NCBI GenBank assembly: GCA_034211175.1
Contig: JAXHUH010000343.1
Coordinates: 1 to 35,002 of the forward strand
Length of the DNA stretch: 35,002 nucleotides
Direction: 5' to 3'
Origin: JAXHUH01 sp034211175
Lineage (GTDB): Bacteria > Actinomycetota > Acidimicrobiia > Acidimicrobiales > CAIXPF01
The notes beneath the pieces were generated by a model, which had not been told where the DNA came from, made no database searches, and was given only the letters and a program-made list of their open reading frames with translations. How positions within the stretch are numbered: position 1 is the stretch's first letter; each line of letters starts with the position of its first letter. Of the stretch, positions 6,659 to 14,872 are shown one piece after another. The translations under genes were made by a program, and so were the position numbers.

Positions 6659-6901
6659 TCAGCTCTCGACCTCGAGCATCGAGCGGAGGTCGCGCACCTG
6701 CTTCTCCAGCCGACCGATGTGGCGCTCGCGCCGGCGCGCCGACTCGTCGAGCTCGACGACCCGCTTGCGCAACCGCTCCCGCTCCGCCGTGATCGCCTCC
6801 GCATGGAGGGACGTGAACCTCAGCCGCCTCGTGAGCGTCATGACCATCGCCGCGAGCGTCGCCGTCGCCGCGATGAACCCTGCGAGGAGCACCGTCGTCA
6901 C
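6659..6901 (-). CDS. Small membrane-anchored coiled-coil protein
   Basis: 80-residue protein with one transmembrane helix (about 3-23, starting almost at the N-terminus) followed by a charged heptad-rich helix (about 33-77) containing RERLRKRVVELDESARRRERHIGRLEKQVRDLRSML. The short N-terminus and basic TRRLR after the helix suggest a cytoplasmic coiled coil. The GTG at 6901 is chosen because GGAGG lies five bases upstream. A longer frame to 6973 has no ribosome site and would put charged residues before the helix. No named family is recognised. It is convergent with the kinase gene, and may be a scaffold or division-type peptide, without direct evidence. Confidence 0.65.
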   Translation of the reverse strand: MTTVLLAGFIAATATLAAMVMTLTRRLRFTSLHAEAITAERERLRKRVVELDESARRRERHIGRLEKQVRDLRSMLEVES

Positions 6902-7004
6902 CACATCCTCCGTCTCGGCCCGTGCCGGGGCCGCTGCCCGTGTCCCGTTCGCCCGCCCGCGGAACACGAGCAACCCACCCGGCGGGCTGATACACCGCTC
7001 TCAC

Positions 7005-7024
7005 CCGACCACGATCGCAGTCGG
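7005..7024. promoter_or_regulatory. Imperfect dyad around CGATCG
   Basis: A 20-bp dyad with outer arms CCGAC/GTCGG and core CGATCG lies between the coiled-coil gene start (6901) and the stop of the CCA-adding enzyme gene (7139). It could be an operator for the coiled-coil gene or a weak terminator structure; no T-run is visible. Confidence 0.25.
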
Positions 7025-7138
7025 CACACAGCGCGCGGGCGTGAGCACGTTAGGTAGTTCCGCTCACCGCAACGCCTGGCCGGCGCGTCGGGTGCACGGA
7101 CCCGCCGGGGGAGAGATCTGCTCGGCGGGTCGCCGCGG

Positions 7139-8512
7139 TCAGATGTCGTCGAGCAGGCGTCGCACGAGCGCGAGCCCGTCGTCGACCGACGTGACGTCAC
7201 CGTCGAGCTGCGCCTCGAAGCACGCGTCGAGGAGGCGCTTGAACTGTGGGCCGGGCGCCAGCCCGAGGTCGATGAGGTCCCGGCCCCGCACGATCGGCTC
7301 CGGCGCCCGGTCGGCGACGTCTAGCGCGGCCGCCTGCTCGCGCAGCCAGTCCGCGGCCGGGAAGCCGTCGTCGGGCGCCGGCGGGCGGCCGTTGCGGTCG
7401 GCATGGGCGACGCGCAGCAGCCGATCGAGGCGGACCACGCGCTGCGCGAGCCGCCGCACGGCCCGGGGCGTCGAGTCCGCCTGGTAGAGCTGGTCGGGCT
7501 TGAGGTGGTCGGCGACCAGGCGGGCGACGTCGTCGGCCAGGCCGCGCTGGTTCGTCATCGACCCGATGAACGCCCGCGTCGGCGGCACACCGGCGGCCTC
7601 GTGGCCCGGTGAGCGCCACCGCCCGTCGATCCACGCCGTCGTCGCCGGCTTGCCGAGGTCGTGGCAGAGGCAGGCGAAGCCCACGACGAGGTCCTCCTCG
7701 TCGTCGCCGAGTCGGGCCGCGGCGAACGCGTCCATCACGTGGCCGGTGTGGGTCCACACGTCGCCCTCGGGGTGCCACTCCGGGTCCTGGGGGACACCGA
7801 CGAGCGCGGCCAGCTCCGGGGTGTGGTGATGCCAGCCGGTCGCCCGGAGGAACTCCAGGCCCGCGCCGATGGCCACGCCGCGCCGCACGAGCTTCGACCA
7901 CTCCTCGAACACCCGCTCGGGCGCGAGGCCCTCGGGCTCGATGCCGGCGGCGACCGCCACCGTGGCCGGCGCGGGCGCCAGGCCGAAGCGGGCGACGAAC
8001 TGCATGCCCCGCAGCACCCGCAGCGGGTCCTCGCGGAACTGGTCCGACGTGTGGCGCAGGACGCGGGCGTCCAGGTCGGCCCGCCCGCCGAAGGGGTCGA
8101 CGACCTCGTCGGTCAGCGGGTCGACGGCGATGGCGTTGATCGTGAAGTCGCGCCGGGCCGCGGCCCGCTCCGGCGGCAGGTGGGGGTCGACCTCGACCTC
8201 GAAGCCCCGGTGGCCCCGGCCGACCTTGCGCTCGGTCCGGGGCAGCGACACGTCGATCGGCGCGCCGTGGACCTTGAACACCCCGAACGACGAGCCGACC
8301 AGGCTGACCTTCGCGACCTCGCCGACCGCGGCGTGGACGTCGTCGGGACCGAGGCCGATCACCTCGATGTCGAGATCCTCGATCCGCAGCCCGAGCAGGT
8401 GGTCGCGCACCGCACCGCCGACGTAGCGGGCGCGCCCGCCGCGCTCGGCCACGCGCTCGGCGATCGAGCGCGCCAGACGGTCGTGACGGGGATCGCTCAG
8501 GTGGATGTCCAC
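7139..8512 (-). CDS. CCA-adding / poly(A) polymerase family nucleotidyltransferase with HD domain
   Basis: 457-residue class II nucleotidyltransferase that would add or repair the CCA end of tRNA using CTP and ATP. The head domain has the GG motif (GGAVRD, 32-37), the catalytic Asp46-x-Asp48 in EDLDIEV and the RRDFTINAIA motif at 120-129. The neck and tail RNA-binding helices follow (about 155-235). An HD domain (about 250-340) has His255/His258 and HD at 284-285 (CHDLGKP), as in bacterial Cca proteins with phosphatase or phosphodiesterase activity. Poly(A) polymerase activity cannot be excluded from sequence alone. The GTG at 8512 is the only sensible start, with a weak ribosome site. It is divergent from the DUF4230 gene, 107 bp away. 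Confidence 0.88.
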   Translation of the reverse strand: MDIHLSDPRHDRLARSIAERVAERGGRARYVGGAVRDHLLGLRIEDLDIEVIGLGPDDVHAAVGEVAKVSLVGSSFGVFKVHGAPIDVSLPRTERKVGRGHRGFEVEVDPHLPPERAAARRDFTINAIAVDPLTDEVVDPFGGRADLDARVLRHTSDQFREDPLRVLRGMQFVARFGLAPAPATVAVAAGIEPEGLAPERVFEEWSKLVRRGVAIGAGLEFLRATGWHHHTPELAALVGVPQDPEWHPEGDVWTHTGHVMDAFAAARLGDDEEDLVVGFACLCHDLGKPATTAWIDGRWRSPGHEAAGVPPTRAFIGSMTNQRGLADDVARLVADHLKPDQLYQADSTPRAVRRLAQRVVRLDRLLRVAHADRNGRPPAPDDGFPAADWLREQAAALDVADRAPEPIVRGRDLIDLGLAPGPQFKRLLDACFEAQLDGDVTSVDDGLALVRRLLDDI

Positions 8513-8607
8513 GCCGTCGAGTCTTGCGCGGCGCGGGCCGCACCCCCGACCACCGCCACATCCCCCGACTGAACGCCCGCTGCGCCCGGCCGCCGCGGCG
8601 CCCTGGC

Positions 8608-8620
8608 TACGGTGGGTCGA
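8608..8620 (+). promoter_or_regulatory. Leaderless-type -10 box of the DUF4230 gene
   Basis: TACGGT at 8608-8613, then six bases, then the ATG at 8620. Same layout as upstream of the zinc-finger, mazE-like, ureA and MTHFR-like genes in this window. Confidence 0.5.
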
Positions 8621-9297
8621 TGCACGCCACCCGCACCGAGCGCTCCTCCCGCAGCGGGCGCGGGGGATGGTTCGTCGTCCGCCTCCTGGCCGTGATCGTG
8701 GTCGGCTTCCTCGTGTTCGTCGGCTTCGGCCAGCTCACCGGCTGGTTCCCCACGTTCGAGACCAACCAGGTCGACCGGACGAGCCCACCGGTGCTCCAGT
8801 CGATCCAGGACCTGTCGACCTACACCGCCGCGTCGGGCAACTTCGAGGTGATCGTCGACCTCGAGAACGACGTGAACATGCTGCCCGACTTCATCGCCGG
8901 TGAGCGCACGTTGATGGTGGCGGCCGGCTCCGTCGACGCGGAGATCGACTTCGGCTCGCTCGACGACGACGCCATCACCGTCTCCGACGACCGCACGTCG
9001 GTCGAGATCGTGCTGCCTGCCCCCCGCCTGGCGGAGGCCGAGCTCGACCAGGAGCGGACCTACGTCGCCAGCCGCGACCGCGGCCTGTTCGACCGCATCG
9101 GCGACGCGCTCGGCTCCAACCCCGTGAACGACCAGGACCTGTACCTCCTGGCCGAGCAGCGGCTCGAGGAGGCGGCCACCGCCACCGACATCACCGCGAC
9201 GGCCGAGCGGAACACCCGGGACATGCTCACCACGATGATGCAGGCGCTGGGCTTCGAGGAGGTCACCGTGACCTTCTCCAACCCGCCCGACCGCTGA
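8620..9297 (+). CDS. DUF4230 domain membrane protein
   Basis: 225-residue protein with a basic N-terminus (1-17), one transmembrane helix (about 18-37) and an extracytoplasmic domain of the DUF4230 type. Typical stretches are LPDFIAGERTLMVAAGSVDAEIDF, VEIVLPAPRL and RDRGLFDRIGDALGSNP, followed by a long helical C-terminus (DQDLYLLAEQRLEEAA to LTTMMQALGFEEV). The domain's function is unknown. The fold pattern resembles an SPFH-like beta domain plus helix, but that is only an impression. The ATG at 8620 is favoured by the promoter spacing; an in-frame extension to 8524 would overlap the divergent gene's promoter. It appears monocistronic. Confidence 0.82.
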   Translation: MHATRTERSSRSGRGGWFVVRLLAVIVVGFLVFVGFGQLTGWFPTFETNQVDRTSPPVLQSIQDLSTYTAASGNFEVIVDLENDVNMLPDFIAGERTLMVAAGSVDAEIDFGSLDDDAITVSDDRTSVEIVLPAPRLAEAELDQERTYVASRDRGLFDRIGDALGSNPVNDQDLYLLAEQRLEEAATATDITATAERNTRDMLTTMMQALGFEEVTVTFSNPPDR

Positions 9298-9475
9298 CCC
9301 GGCGAGGCCCGACCCACCACCCCCACCCGGCCATCACCCCGAACTGGCGGGGAGAATCGACGGCCGACAGAGCAGAGAGCCACGCCAGAACGGGTTCGGG
9401 TGGGTGGCCCGCCACGATCGGTGGTCCCGGTGACCTGACCTGCGGGAGCTACGAGACCGTCGGTTCCTCTTGACC

Positions 9476-9493
9476 AACGAACGATCGTTCGTT
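9476..9493. promoter_or_regulatory. PaaR-type operator in front of the paa operon
   Basis: AACGAACGATCGTTCGTT is a perfect 18-bp palindrome. Its core (9478-9491) fits the consensus CNAACGNNCGTTNG described for the TetR-family repressor PaaR of Thermus. TTGACC (9470-9475), a candidate -35 element, directly precedes it, so bound repressor would block the promoter. The paaA start is 30 bp downstream. The TetR gene within the operon (11123-11809) is the obvious candidate to bind here. Confidence 0.8.
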
Positions 9494-9522
9494 TCCCTGG
9501 AGCTCGGGGAAGGGGGGTTCCG

Positions 9523-10491
9523 ATGGCCATCGACCACGCGCCGCGCGTCGATCCCGCCCGGTCGGCGGGAGCCGGCCGCAGCTGGGCCGACATGGACGAC
9601 TTCGAGGCGTTCCTCGCCGGGGGTGGCATCGTCGAGCCCGGCGACGACATGCCCGACGACTACCGCCGCCGGGTGTTCCGCTTCATCGAGCTCCACGCCA
9701 ACTCGGAGCTGATGGGCGGGTTGTGCGAGCGGGACTGGATCCCCCGGGCGCCGGGCCTGGAGCGGAAGCTGGCGACGCTGGCCAAGACCCAGGACGAGAT
9801 CGGCCACGCCCACCTGCTCTACATGGTGGCCGCCGACCTCGGGGTGAAGACCCGTGAGCAGATGCTCGACGACCTCTTCGCCGGGCGCTCCAAGTTCCAC
9901 AACGTCTTCCACTACGCCACACCGACCTGGGCCGACCAGGTGGCGATCGCCTATCTCGTCGACGCGGCCGCGCTCACCAGCCAGCAGGCGGTGCTGCGCA
10001 ACTGCTCCTACGGCCCCTACCGGCGGATCCTGCGCCGCATCGTGGCCGAGGAGGGCTTCCACATGCGCCACGGCGAGCGGATGCTGGCCTCGTTGGCCGA
10101 CGGGACCGACGCCCAGCACGCCATGTTCCAGGACGCGCTCGACCGGTGGTGGTGGCCGGCGCTGCAGCTGTTCGGCCCGCCGTCGCGGCCCGACGACGAG
10201 CTCATCCGCTGGCGGATCAAGTCGGAGACGAACGAGGCGCTCCGGGACCGCTACGTCCAGAAGTTCGTGCCCCTGCTCGTCGACTACGGGTTCCGGCTGC
10301 CCGACCCCGACCTGCGCCACGACCCCGACACCGGTCGGTGGGAGATCGGCGAGATGGACTGGGCGCCGTTGATGGCGACGTTCGACAACCGCGGCCCCGA
10401 CAGCGCGCGCCGCATCTCGACGGCCAGCGGGGCCCACGAGGCGACCCGCTGGGTGCGGGAGGCGCTCGACGCCGCGGTGGTGGGCCCGTGA
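9523..10491 (+). CDS. paaA: 1,2-phenylacetyl-CoA epoxidase subunit PaaA (catalytic)
   Basis: 322-residue ferritin-like diiron oxygenase subunit. With PaaB, PaaC and PaaD and a reductase it epoxidises the ring of phenylacetyl-CoA, the first committed step of aerobic phenylacetate breakdown in the cytoplasm. Two EXXH-type diiron signatures are visible: Glu92-IG-His95 in KTQDEIGHAH and Glu177-GF-His180 in VAEEGFHMRHGE. The CoA-pocket stretch SKFHNVFHYATPTWAD is typical of PaaA. Length matches the family. The ATG at 9523 has a GAAGGGGGG ribosome site. It is the first gene of the operon, directly behind the PaaR-type palindrome, and its TGA overlaps the GTG of paaD. Confidence 0.96.
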   Translation: MAIDHAPRVDPARSAGAGRSWADMDDFEAFLAGGGIVEPGDDMPDDYRRRVFRFIELHANSELMGGLCERDWIPRAPGLERKLATLAKTQDEIGHAHLLYMVAADLGVKTREQMLDDLFAGRSKFHNVFHYATPTWADQVAIAYLVDAAALTSQQAVLRNCSYGPYRRILRRIVAEEGFHMRHGERMLASLADGTDAQHAMFQDALDRWWWPALQLFGPPSRPDDELIRWRIKSETNEALRDRYVQKFVPLLVDYGFRLPDPDLRHDPDTGRWEIGEMDWAPLMATFDNRGPDSARRISTASGAHEATRWVREALDAAVVGP

Positions 10492-11126
10492 TCGCTGTCG
10501 GCCGGCCGTCCGGGGCGCTGGCGGGTTGCCGGGGAGCAACCGGCGAGCCCGACCCCAGCGAGCCCGACCTCCGCGAGCCCGACCTCCCTGAGCCCGCCGT
10601 CGAAGGGACCCCTGACGGGGCGGACGTGCCGCTGATCGATCGGGTCCGTGCCGCGGTCGGCCGGGTCACCGACCCCGAGTACCCGGGCGTGTCGATCGTG
10701 GCCATGGGGATGGTCGAGGACGTCCGGGCCGTGCCCGCACCAGACGCCCGAGATCGCGCCGACCACGCGATGGTCCGGGTCGTCGTCGACCTGGTCCCGA
10801 CGGTGCTGTCGTGCCCGGCGTTCTCGTTCATCCGCGACGACGTCGCCGCGGCGGTGCGGGCCGTGGACGCCACGGGCCGGGTCATCGTGGACGTCGAGGT
10901 CCGCCTGCGCACCGACATCGAGTGGTCGACGGCGCGCATGACACCGGCCGCGGCCGCCGCGCTCGCCGACGGCCTCGCCATCGCGGTGCGGCCACCCGGC
11001 CGTTCGCCGGGCTGTCCGGTCTGCGGGTCCGACGACCTCGTCGAGCGGGCGGCGTTCGGCTCGGCGCGGTGCCGGGCCACGTGGTGGTGCCCCGACTGCC
11101 GCAACCCGATCGAGGTCGTCCGATGA
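10488..11126 (+). CDS. paaD: 1,2-phenylacetyl-CoA epoxidase subunit PaaD
   Basis: 212-residue PaaD (PaaJ) protein, thought to mature the metal centre of the epoxidase. After a Pro/Glu-rich N-terminus with EPDxxEPDxxEPD repeats (about 20-36) comes a MIP18/DUF59 domain (about 48-150: VTDPEYPGVSIVAMGMV, the SCPAF Cys). A C-terminal zinc or iron ribbon has Cys176/Cys179 (CPVCGS), Cys195 and Cys201/Cys204 (CPDC). The GTG at 10488 overlaps the paaA stop as GTGA. A later GTG at 10626 would remove the repetitive tail and is an alternative. In usual operons paaD follows paaC; here it sits second, next to the repressor gene. Its stop overlaps the ATG of the TetR gene. Confidence 0.9.
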   Translation: MIAVGRPSGALAGCRGATGEPDPSEPDLREPDLPEPAVEGTPDGADVPLIDRVRAAVGRVTDPEYPGVSIVAMGMVEDVRAVPAPDARDRADHAMVRVVVDLVPTVLSCPAFSFIRDDVAAAVRAVDATGRVIVDVEVRLRTDIEWSTARMTPAAAAALADGLAIAVRPPGRSPGCPVCGSDDLVERAAFGSARCRATWWCPDCRNPIEVVR

Positions 11127-11809
11127 GCACGGTCGGCGCCGACGGGCGCACCAACGGGCGTGCTCCTCGACGACGGGGACGTAACTCGGCGCGGCGACGC
11201 GACGTCGTGGACGTCGCGTGCCGGCTCTTCGCCGAGCGCGGCTACCACGGCACGTCGATGCGCGACCTCGGCAACGAGCTCGGCCTCCTCGGCTCGTCGG
11301 TGTACGCCCACATCGGCTCGAAGGACGAGCTGCTCATCGAGCTGATCCGCGAGGGCGCCGAGCACTTCTGCGGGCTCGCCGATGCCGTCCTCGACGACGG
11401 CGCAGCGCCCGACGACCAGCTCCGGGCACTGGTGCGGGGTCACGTCGCCATCGTCGCCGACCACCGCGACCGGGTCGCCGTCTACCTCCACGAGCACCGG
11501 TTCCTGCCCGAGCCCCACCGGAGCGAGGCCGGAGCGCTGCGCGACCGCTACGAGGCCGCCTACCGCGCGGTGCTCCGCCGGGGCGCGAACGACGGCTCCT
11601 TCCGGGCCGACCTCGACGTCGACCTCGACTCGAGGTTCATCCTGTCGACGCTCAACGCCCTCGACCGCTGGTACGACCCCGACGGCCCGCTCGACGTCGA
11701 CGCCCTCGCCGCCGCGCTCGACCGCTTCGTCGCCCGGGGCATCGGCGCGCCGGCGCCCGCCGCGGTCACCGGGGCCGGGAGCACACGAGAGGGGAGCCCC
11801 GCCCGATGA
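11123..11809 (+). CDS. paaR: TetR-family repressor, probably PaaR
   Basis: 228-residue TetR-type regulator. The N-terminal helix-turn-helix (about 26-70) reads VACRLFAERGYHGTSMRDLGNELGLLGSSVYAHIGSKDELLIELI, followed by an all-helical ligand and dimer domain (about 75-210). Known PaaR proteins release DNA on binding phenylacetyl-CoA. The position inside the paa operon and the perfect PaaR-type palindrome in front of paaA make that function likely, though the ligand is inferred. The ATG overlaps the paaD stop (ATGA), and its own stop overlaps the paaB start, so the repressor is made in step with its target operon, giving negative autoregulation. Confidence 0.88.
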   Translation: MSTVGADGRTNGRAPRRRGRNSARRRDVVDVACRLFAERGYHGTSMRDLGNELGLLGSSVYAHIGSKDELLIELIREGAEHFCGLADAVLDDGAAPDDQLRALVRGHVAIVADHRDRVAVYLHEHRFLPEPHRSEAGALRDRYEAAYRAVLRRGANDGSFRADLDVDLDSRFILSTLNALDRWYDPDGPLDVDALAAALDRFVARGIGAPAPAAVTGAGSTREGSPAR

Positions 11810-12135
11810 GGACCTACGAGGTGTTCCTGAAGCGACCGGGCAAGGACCCGTTCGTCCACGCCGGCAGCCTCGACGCACCCGACGACGAGCTCGCCCGCGT
11901 CCTCGCCCGCGAGACCTACCTGCGCCGGGCCGAGGGTGAGGAGGCGTGGCTCGTGGCCCGTGACGACCTCGTCGTGCTCGACCGCGGGTTCATCGCCCCC
12001 AACGCCGACAAGCCCCACCGCCACGACGACGGTGCCGAGCTCGCCGCCCGCCGGCGCGAGCGGCGGTCCGCCGCCAACCCCACGACGCGCGCCGCCGGCC
12101 CGTGCACCGACACGGTGGAAGGTGCCACCCGGTGA
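11806..12135 (+). CDS. paaB: 1,2-phenylacetyl-CoA epoxidase subunit PaaB
   Basis: 109-residue structural subunit of the epoxidase. The family core is clear: YEVFLKRPGKDPFVHAGSL, then APDDELARVLARETYLRRAEGEEAWLVARDDL. PaaB bridges PaaAC heterodimers into the active complex. It has no cofactor of its own. The C-terminus from about 75 onward is basic and Ala-rich and looks variable. The ATG at 11806 overlaps the TetR gene's stop (ATGA), and its stop overlaps the paaC GTG. Confidence 0.92.
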   Translation: MRTYEVFLKRPGKDPFVHAGSLDAPDDELARVLARETYLRRAEGEEAWLVARDDLVVLDRGFIAPNADKPHRHDDGAELAARRRERRSAANPTTRAAGPCTDTVEGATR

Positions 12136-12947
12136 GCCCGGTCGACGACCTGACCTCGCCCTGCGGCCTCGCCCCGGCCGAGATCGCGATCGTCCTCGCC
12201 CTCGCCGACGACGAGCTGGCCATGGGCCACCGCCACGCCGAGTGGATCGGGATCGGCCCGTTCCTCGAGGAGGACCTGGCGTTCACCTCGATCGCCCAGG
12301 ACGAGCTCGGCCACGCCCGCGCGCTGCTCGAGCTCCTGACGTCGCCGCCGGCGGGTGAGCGTGCCCCCGCCGAGCCCGACGTCGACGCGGTCGACCGTCT
12401 CGCCTACGACCGCCCACCGGGCCGGTACCGGTGCGCGTGGCTCGTCGAGGAACCGTGCCCCGACTGGGGTGACGCGTTCGTGCGCCACCTGCTCTACGAC
12501 CTCGCGGAGACCGTGCGCTGGGAGGCGCTGGCGGCCTCGACCGACACGAGGGTCGCGGCGCTCGCCCGCCGGGCCCTCGCCGAGGAGGCGTTCCACGTCG
12601 GCCACGCGTTGCCGATCGCCCGGCGCCTCCTCGTCGGCACCGCCGAGAGCCGGCGACGCATGGGCGCGTCACTCGACCGGCTCCTGCCGCTGGCGGTCGG
12701 GCTGTTCGAACCGACCCCGGACGAGGACGACGCCGTGCGGTCCGGCTTCGTGCCGGTCCCGTCCGGCGAGCTGCACGCCCGCTGGCGGAGCGAGGTCGAG
12801 CGCCTGCTCGCCGACGCCGGCGAGCACCGCACCTGGCCGCCGATGCCGGGGCCGGGTGGGCGCACCGGCCTGCGCAGCGCCCACTTCGCGGCGATGCACG
12901 CCGAGATGGTCGCCGTCCGGGCCCTCGACCCCCAGGCCACCTGGTAG
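12132..12947 (+). CDS. paaC: 1,2-phenylacetyl-CoA epoxidase subunit PaaC
   Basis: 271-residue ferritin-like helical subunit that pairs with PaaA and is needed structurally; it descends from a diiron protein but is not considered the catalytic centre. Recognisable are LADDELAMGHRHAEWIG (25-40), SIAQDELGHAR (53-63) and the later LAEEAFHVGHA motif, plus FVRHLLYDLAETVRWEAL. Length is slightly above the usual 250. The GTG at 12132 overlaps the paaB stop (GTGA). It is the last paa gene; no paaE reductase, paaG, paaZ or paaK follows. Confidence 0.93.
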   Translation: MSPVDDLTSPCGLAPAEIAIVLALADDELAMGHRHAEWIGIGPFLEEDLAFTSIAQDELGHARALLELLTSPPAGERAPAEPDVDAVDRLAYDRPPGRYRCAWLVEEPCPDWGDAFVRHLLYDLAETVRWEALAASTDTRVAALARRALAEEAFHVGHALPIARRLLVGTAESRRRMGASLDRLLPLAVGLFEPTPDEDDAVRSGFVPVPSGELHARWRSEVERLLADAGEHRTWPPMPGPGGRTGLRSAHFAAMHAEMVAVRALDPQATW

Positions 12948-13065
12948 CGCGGCCCACGGTGCTCGCCGGGCGAGCCTGTGGCGTGCGGCGGGTCCGGAGC
13001 GCCGGACGAGGAACCGATAACATCCCGGCGCGCGACGTATGGACGAGATGCCCCGAGGTGGATGC

Positions 13066-13371
13066 GTGCGACACAAGAGCTTCCGCATCGGCCACCTGCA
13101 GCTCAACGGCGTCCCGGTCGATCTCCAGCTCGGCGACCTCGTCGTCGCCCACCCCGAGGCGGCCCGGAACGCGGACTGGGAGATCGTGCTCTCGACCCGG
13201 AGCCGGCTCCAGCTCCAGCGGATGCCCTACGACGTCCACATGGAGACGGCAGACGGCCAGGCCCGCCAGCTGTGGGGCCCCGGTGTGCTCGTGCGCTCCG
13301 ACGGCTTTGCCCACGTCTTCCGGGGTGGCGGCCCCCTCGACGGGCTCCGCCCGGGGGAGCTCGAGGATTGA
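13066..13371 (+). CDS. Hypothetical small protein coupled to an amidase
   Basis: About 101 residues with no recognised family. It looks beta-rich, alternating hydrophobic and charged residues (FRIGHLQLNGVPVDLQLGDLVVAHP, WEIVLSTRSRLQLQRMPYDVHMETADG, ARQLWGPGVLVRSDGFAHVFRGGG), without signal peptide, membrane helix or cysteine motif. The GTG at 13066 is preferred because GAGGTG lies about five bases upstream; ATG 13039 and 13048 are in-frame alternatives. A TAACAT box at 13018-13023 could be the -10. Its TGA overlaps the TTG start of the amidase, so the two are co-translated and the small protein may be an accessory of that enzyme or pathway. Confidence 0.6.
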   Translation: MRHKSFRIGHLQLNGVPVDLQLGDLVVAHPEAARNADWEIVLSTRSRLQLQRMPYDVHMETADGQARQLWGPGVLVRSDGFAHVFRGGGPLDGLRPGELED

Positions 13372-14780
13372 GCGAGCTGTGTGACCGCGACGCGGTCGAG
13401 CTCGCCCACCTGCTCGCCACTGGAGAGGTCTCGGCCCGTGAGGTGCTGGCCTCGCACCTCGCCCGCCTCGAGGCACGCAACGGCGAGCTGAACGCGGTCG
13501 TGACCGTGACCGCCGAGCTCGCGGCCGACGAGGCCGACGCGTGTGATGCCGCGCACGCCCGCGGTCACCGGCTCGGGCCGCTCCACGGCCTGCCGATCGC
13601 CCACAAGGACACCCACGCCACCGCCGGCGTGCGCACGACCCTCGGCTCACCCGTGTTCGCCGACGCGGTCCCCGACACCGACGCGCTGATCGTGGCCCGC
13701 GCCCGTGCCGCCGGTGCGGTGATGGTGGGCAAGACCAACACCCCCGAGCTCGCCGCCGGCTCCCAGACGTTCAACCCCGTCTTCGGGGCCACCGTGAACC
13801 CGTGGGACCCGGCCCGGACGTGTGGCGGTTCGAGCGGCGGCTCGGCCGTCGCGGTCGCCACCGGCATGGCCGCAGTGGCCGGCGGCAGCGACATGGGTGG
13901 CTCGTTGCGCAACCCGGCGGCGTTCTGCGGCGTGGTCGGCGTCCGTCCCTCACCGGGGCGGGTCCCGACGTGGCCGGTCGGGCTGCCGTGGTCGAACCTG
14001 AGCGTCGACGGGCCGATGGGGCGCACGGTGGCCGACGCCGCGCTCATGCTCTCGGCCATCGCCGGGCCCGACGCCCGGGCGCCGCTGTCGCTCGACGAGC
14101 CCGGCACCACCTTCGCCCCGCCCCGGCCCGCGGGCCCGGGGCGCCGCATCGCCTGGTCGCCCCGCCTCGGCGACCTCCCCGTCGAGCGCGCCGTCGCCGA
14201 GGCGCTGGCCACCGTGCCCGACGTGCTCACGTCGTTGGGCTGGGAGGTCATCGAGGTCGACCCGCCGCTCGGGTCCGCCGACGAGGTGTTCGAGACGCTG
14301 CGCGCCGTCGCGTTCGAGGCCGGCTGGGGCCCGATGGTCGACGCCAACCGCGACCGGTGCAAGGACGCGGTCATCTGGAACGTGGAGGCCGGGCGCCGCC
14401 TGTCGAGTGCCGATGTCGCCCGGGCCGAGCGCCTGCGCGGCCAGCTGTGGCAGCGGTGGTCGGGGTTCATGGAGCGCTTCGACGCCGTCGCCCTCCCGAC
14501 GAGCCAGGTCCCGCCGTTTCCGGTCGAGCTCGAGCACCCGGCCGAGGTCGACGGCGTGGCCATGATCAACTACATCGAGTGGATGCGCAGCTGCTCGCGC
14601 ATCACGGTGACGTCGTCGCCCGCCGTGTCGCTGCCGTTCGCGCTCGACCCCTCCGGTCTGCCGATCGGGCTGCAGCTCGTCGGCCGGCCCCGCGGCGACC
14701 TCGCCCTGCTCGAGCTCGCCGCCGCGCTCGAGCCGGCCACCCCGGCCGCGGGACGCCGCGCCCCACTCGCCACCCACTGA
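13368..14780 (+). CDS. Amidase signature family enzyme
   Basis: 470-residue cytoplasmic amidohydrolase of the amidase signature family (Ser-cisSer-Lys triad). Lys80 (PIAHKD), the Ser pair in GGSSGGSA (153-160) and the probable nucleophile Ser179 (GSDMGGSLRNP) are all present. Substrate cannot be read from sequence. The absence of GatB/GatC neighbours argues against Glu-tRNA amidotransferase. The start is TTG at 13368, with GGGGGAG about eight bases upstream and a TTGA overlap with the preceding small gene. An in-frame extension back to 12978 would overlap that gene and is rejected. A second, diverged amidase lies at 18807-20327. Confidence 0.9.
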   Translation: MSELCDRDAVELAHLLATGEVSAREVLASHLARLEARNGELNAVVTVTAELAADEADACDAAHARGHRLGPLHGLPIAHKDTHATAGVRTTLGSPVFADAVPDTDALIVARARAAGAVMVGKTNTPELAAGSQTFNPVFGATVNPWDPARTCGGSSGGSAVAVATGMAAVAGGSDMGGSLRNPAAFCGVVGVRPSPGRVPTWPVGLPWSNLSVDGPMGRTVADAALMLSAIAGPDARAPLSLDEPGTTFAPPRPAGPGRRIAWSPRLGDLPVERAVAEALATVPDVLTSLGWEVIEVDPPLGSADEVFETLRAVAFEAGWGPMVDANRDRCKDAVIWNVEAGRRLSSADVARAERLRGQLWQRWSGFMERFDAVALPTSQVPPFPVELEHPAEVDGVAMINYIEWMRSCSRITVTSSPAVSLPFALDPSGLPIGLQLVGRPRGDLALLELAAALEPATPAAGRRAPLATH

Positions 14781-14872
14781 TCTCCGCCGGCCCGCCCGCG
14801 CACCGGCCGGTCCGACGACGTTTCGTCGCGGCCTCGTCGCGCCCGTTCTCGACCGCAGGATCGGCCCCGCTG

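Noticed and set aside
10217..11878. Minus-strand open frame of 553 codons across the paa operon
   Set aside because: Antisense to paaD and the TetR gene, both of which have clear family motifs.
12978..14780. Extended 600-codon version of the first amidase
   Set aside because: The extra N-terminus is an out-of-frame reading of the small upstream gene; the TTG at 13368 has a ribosome site and yields a normal amidase.
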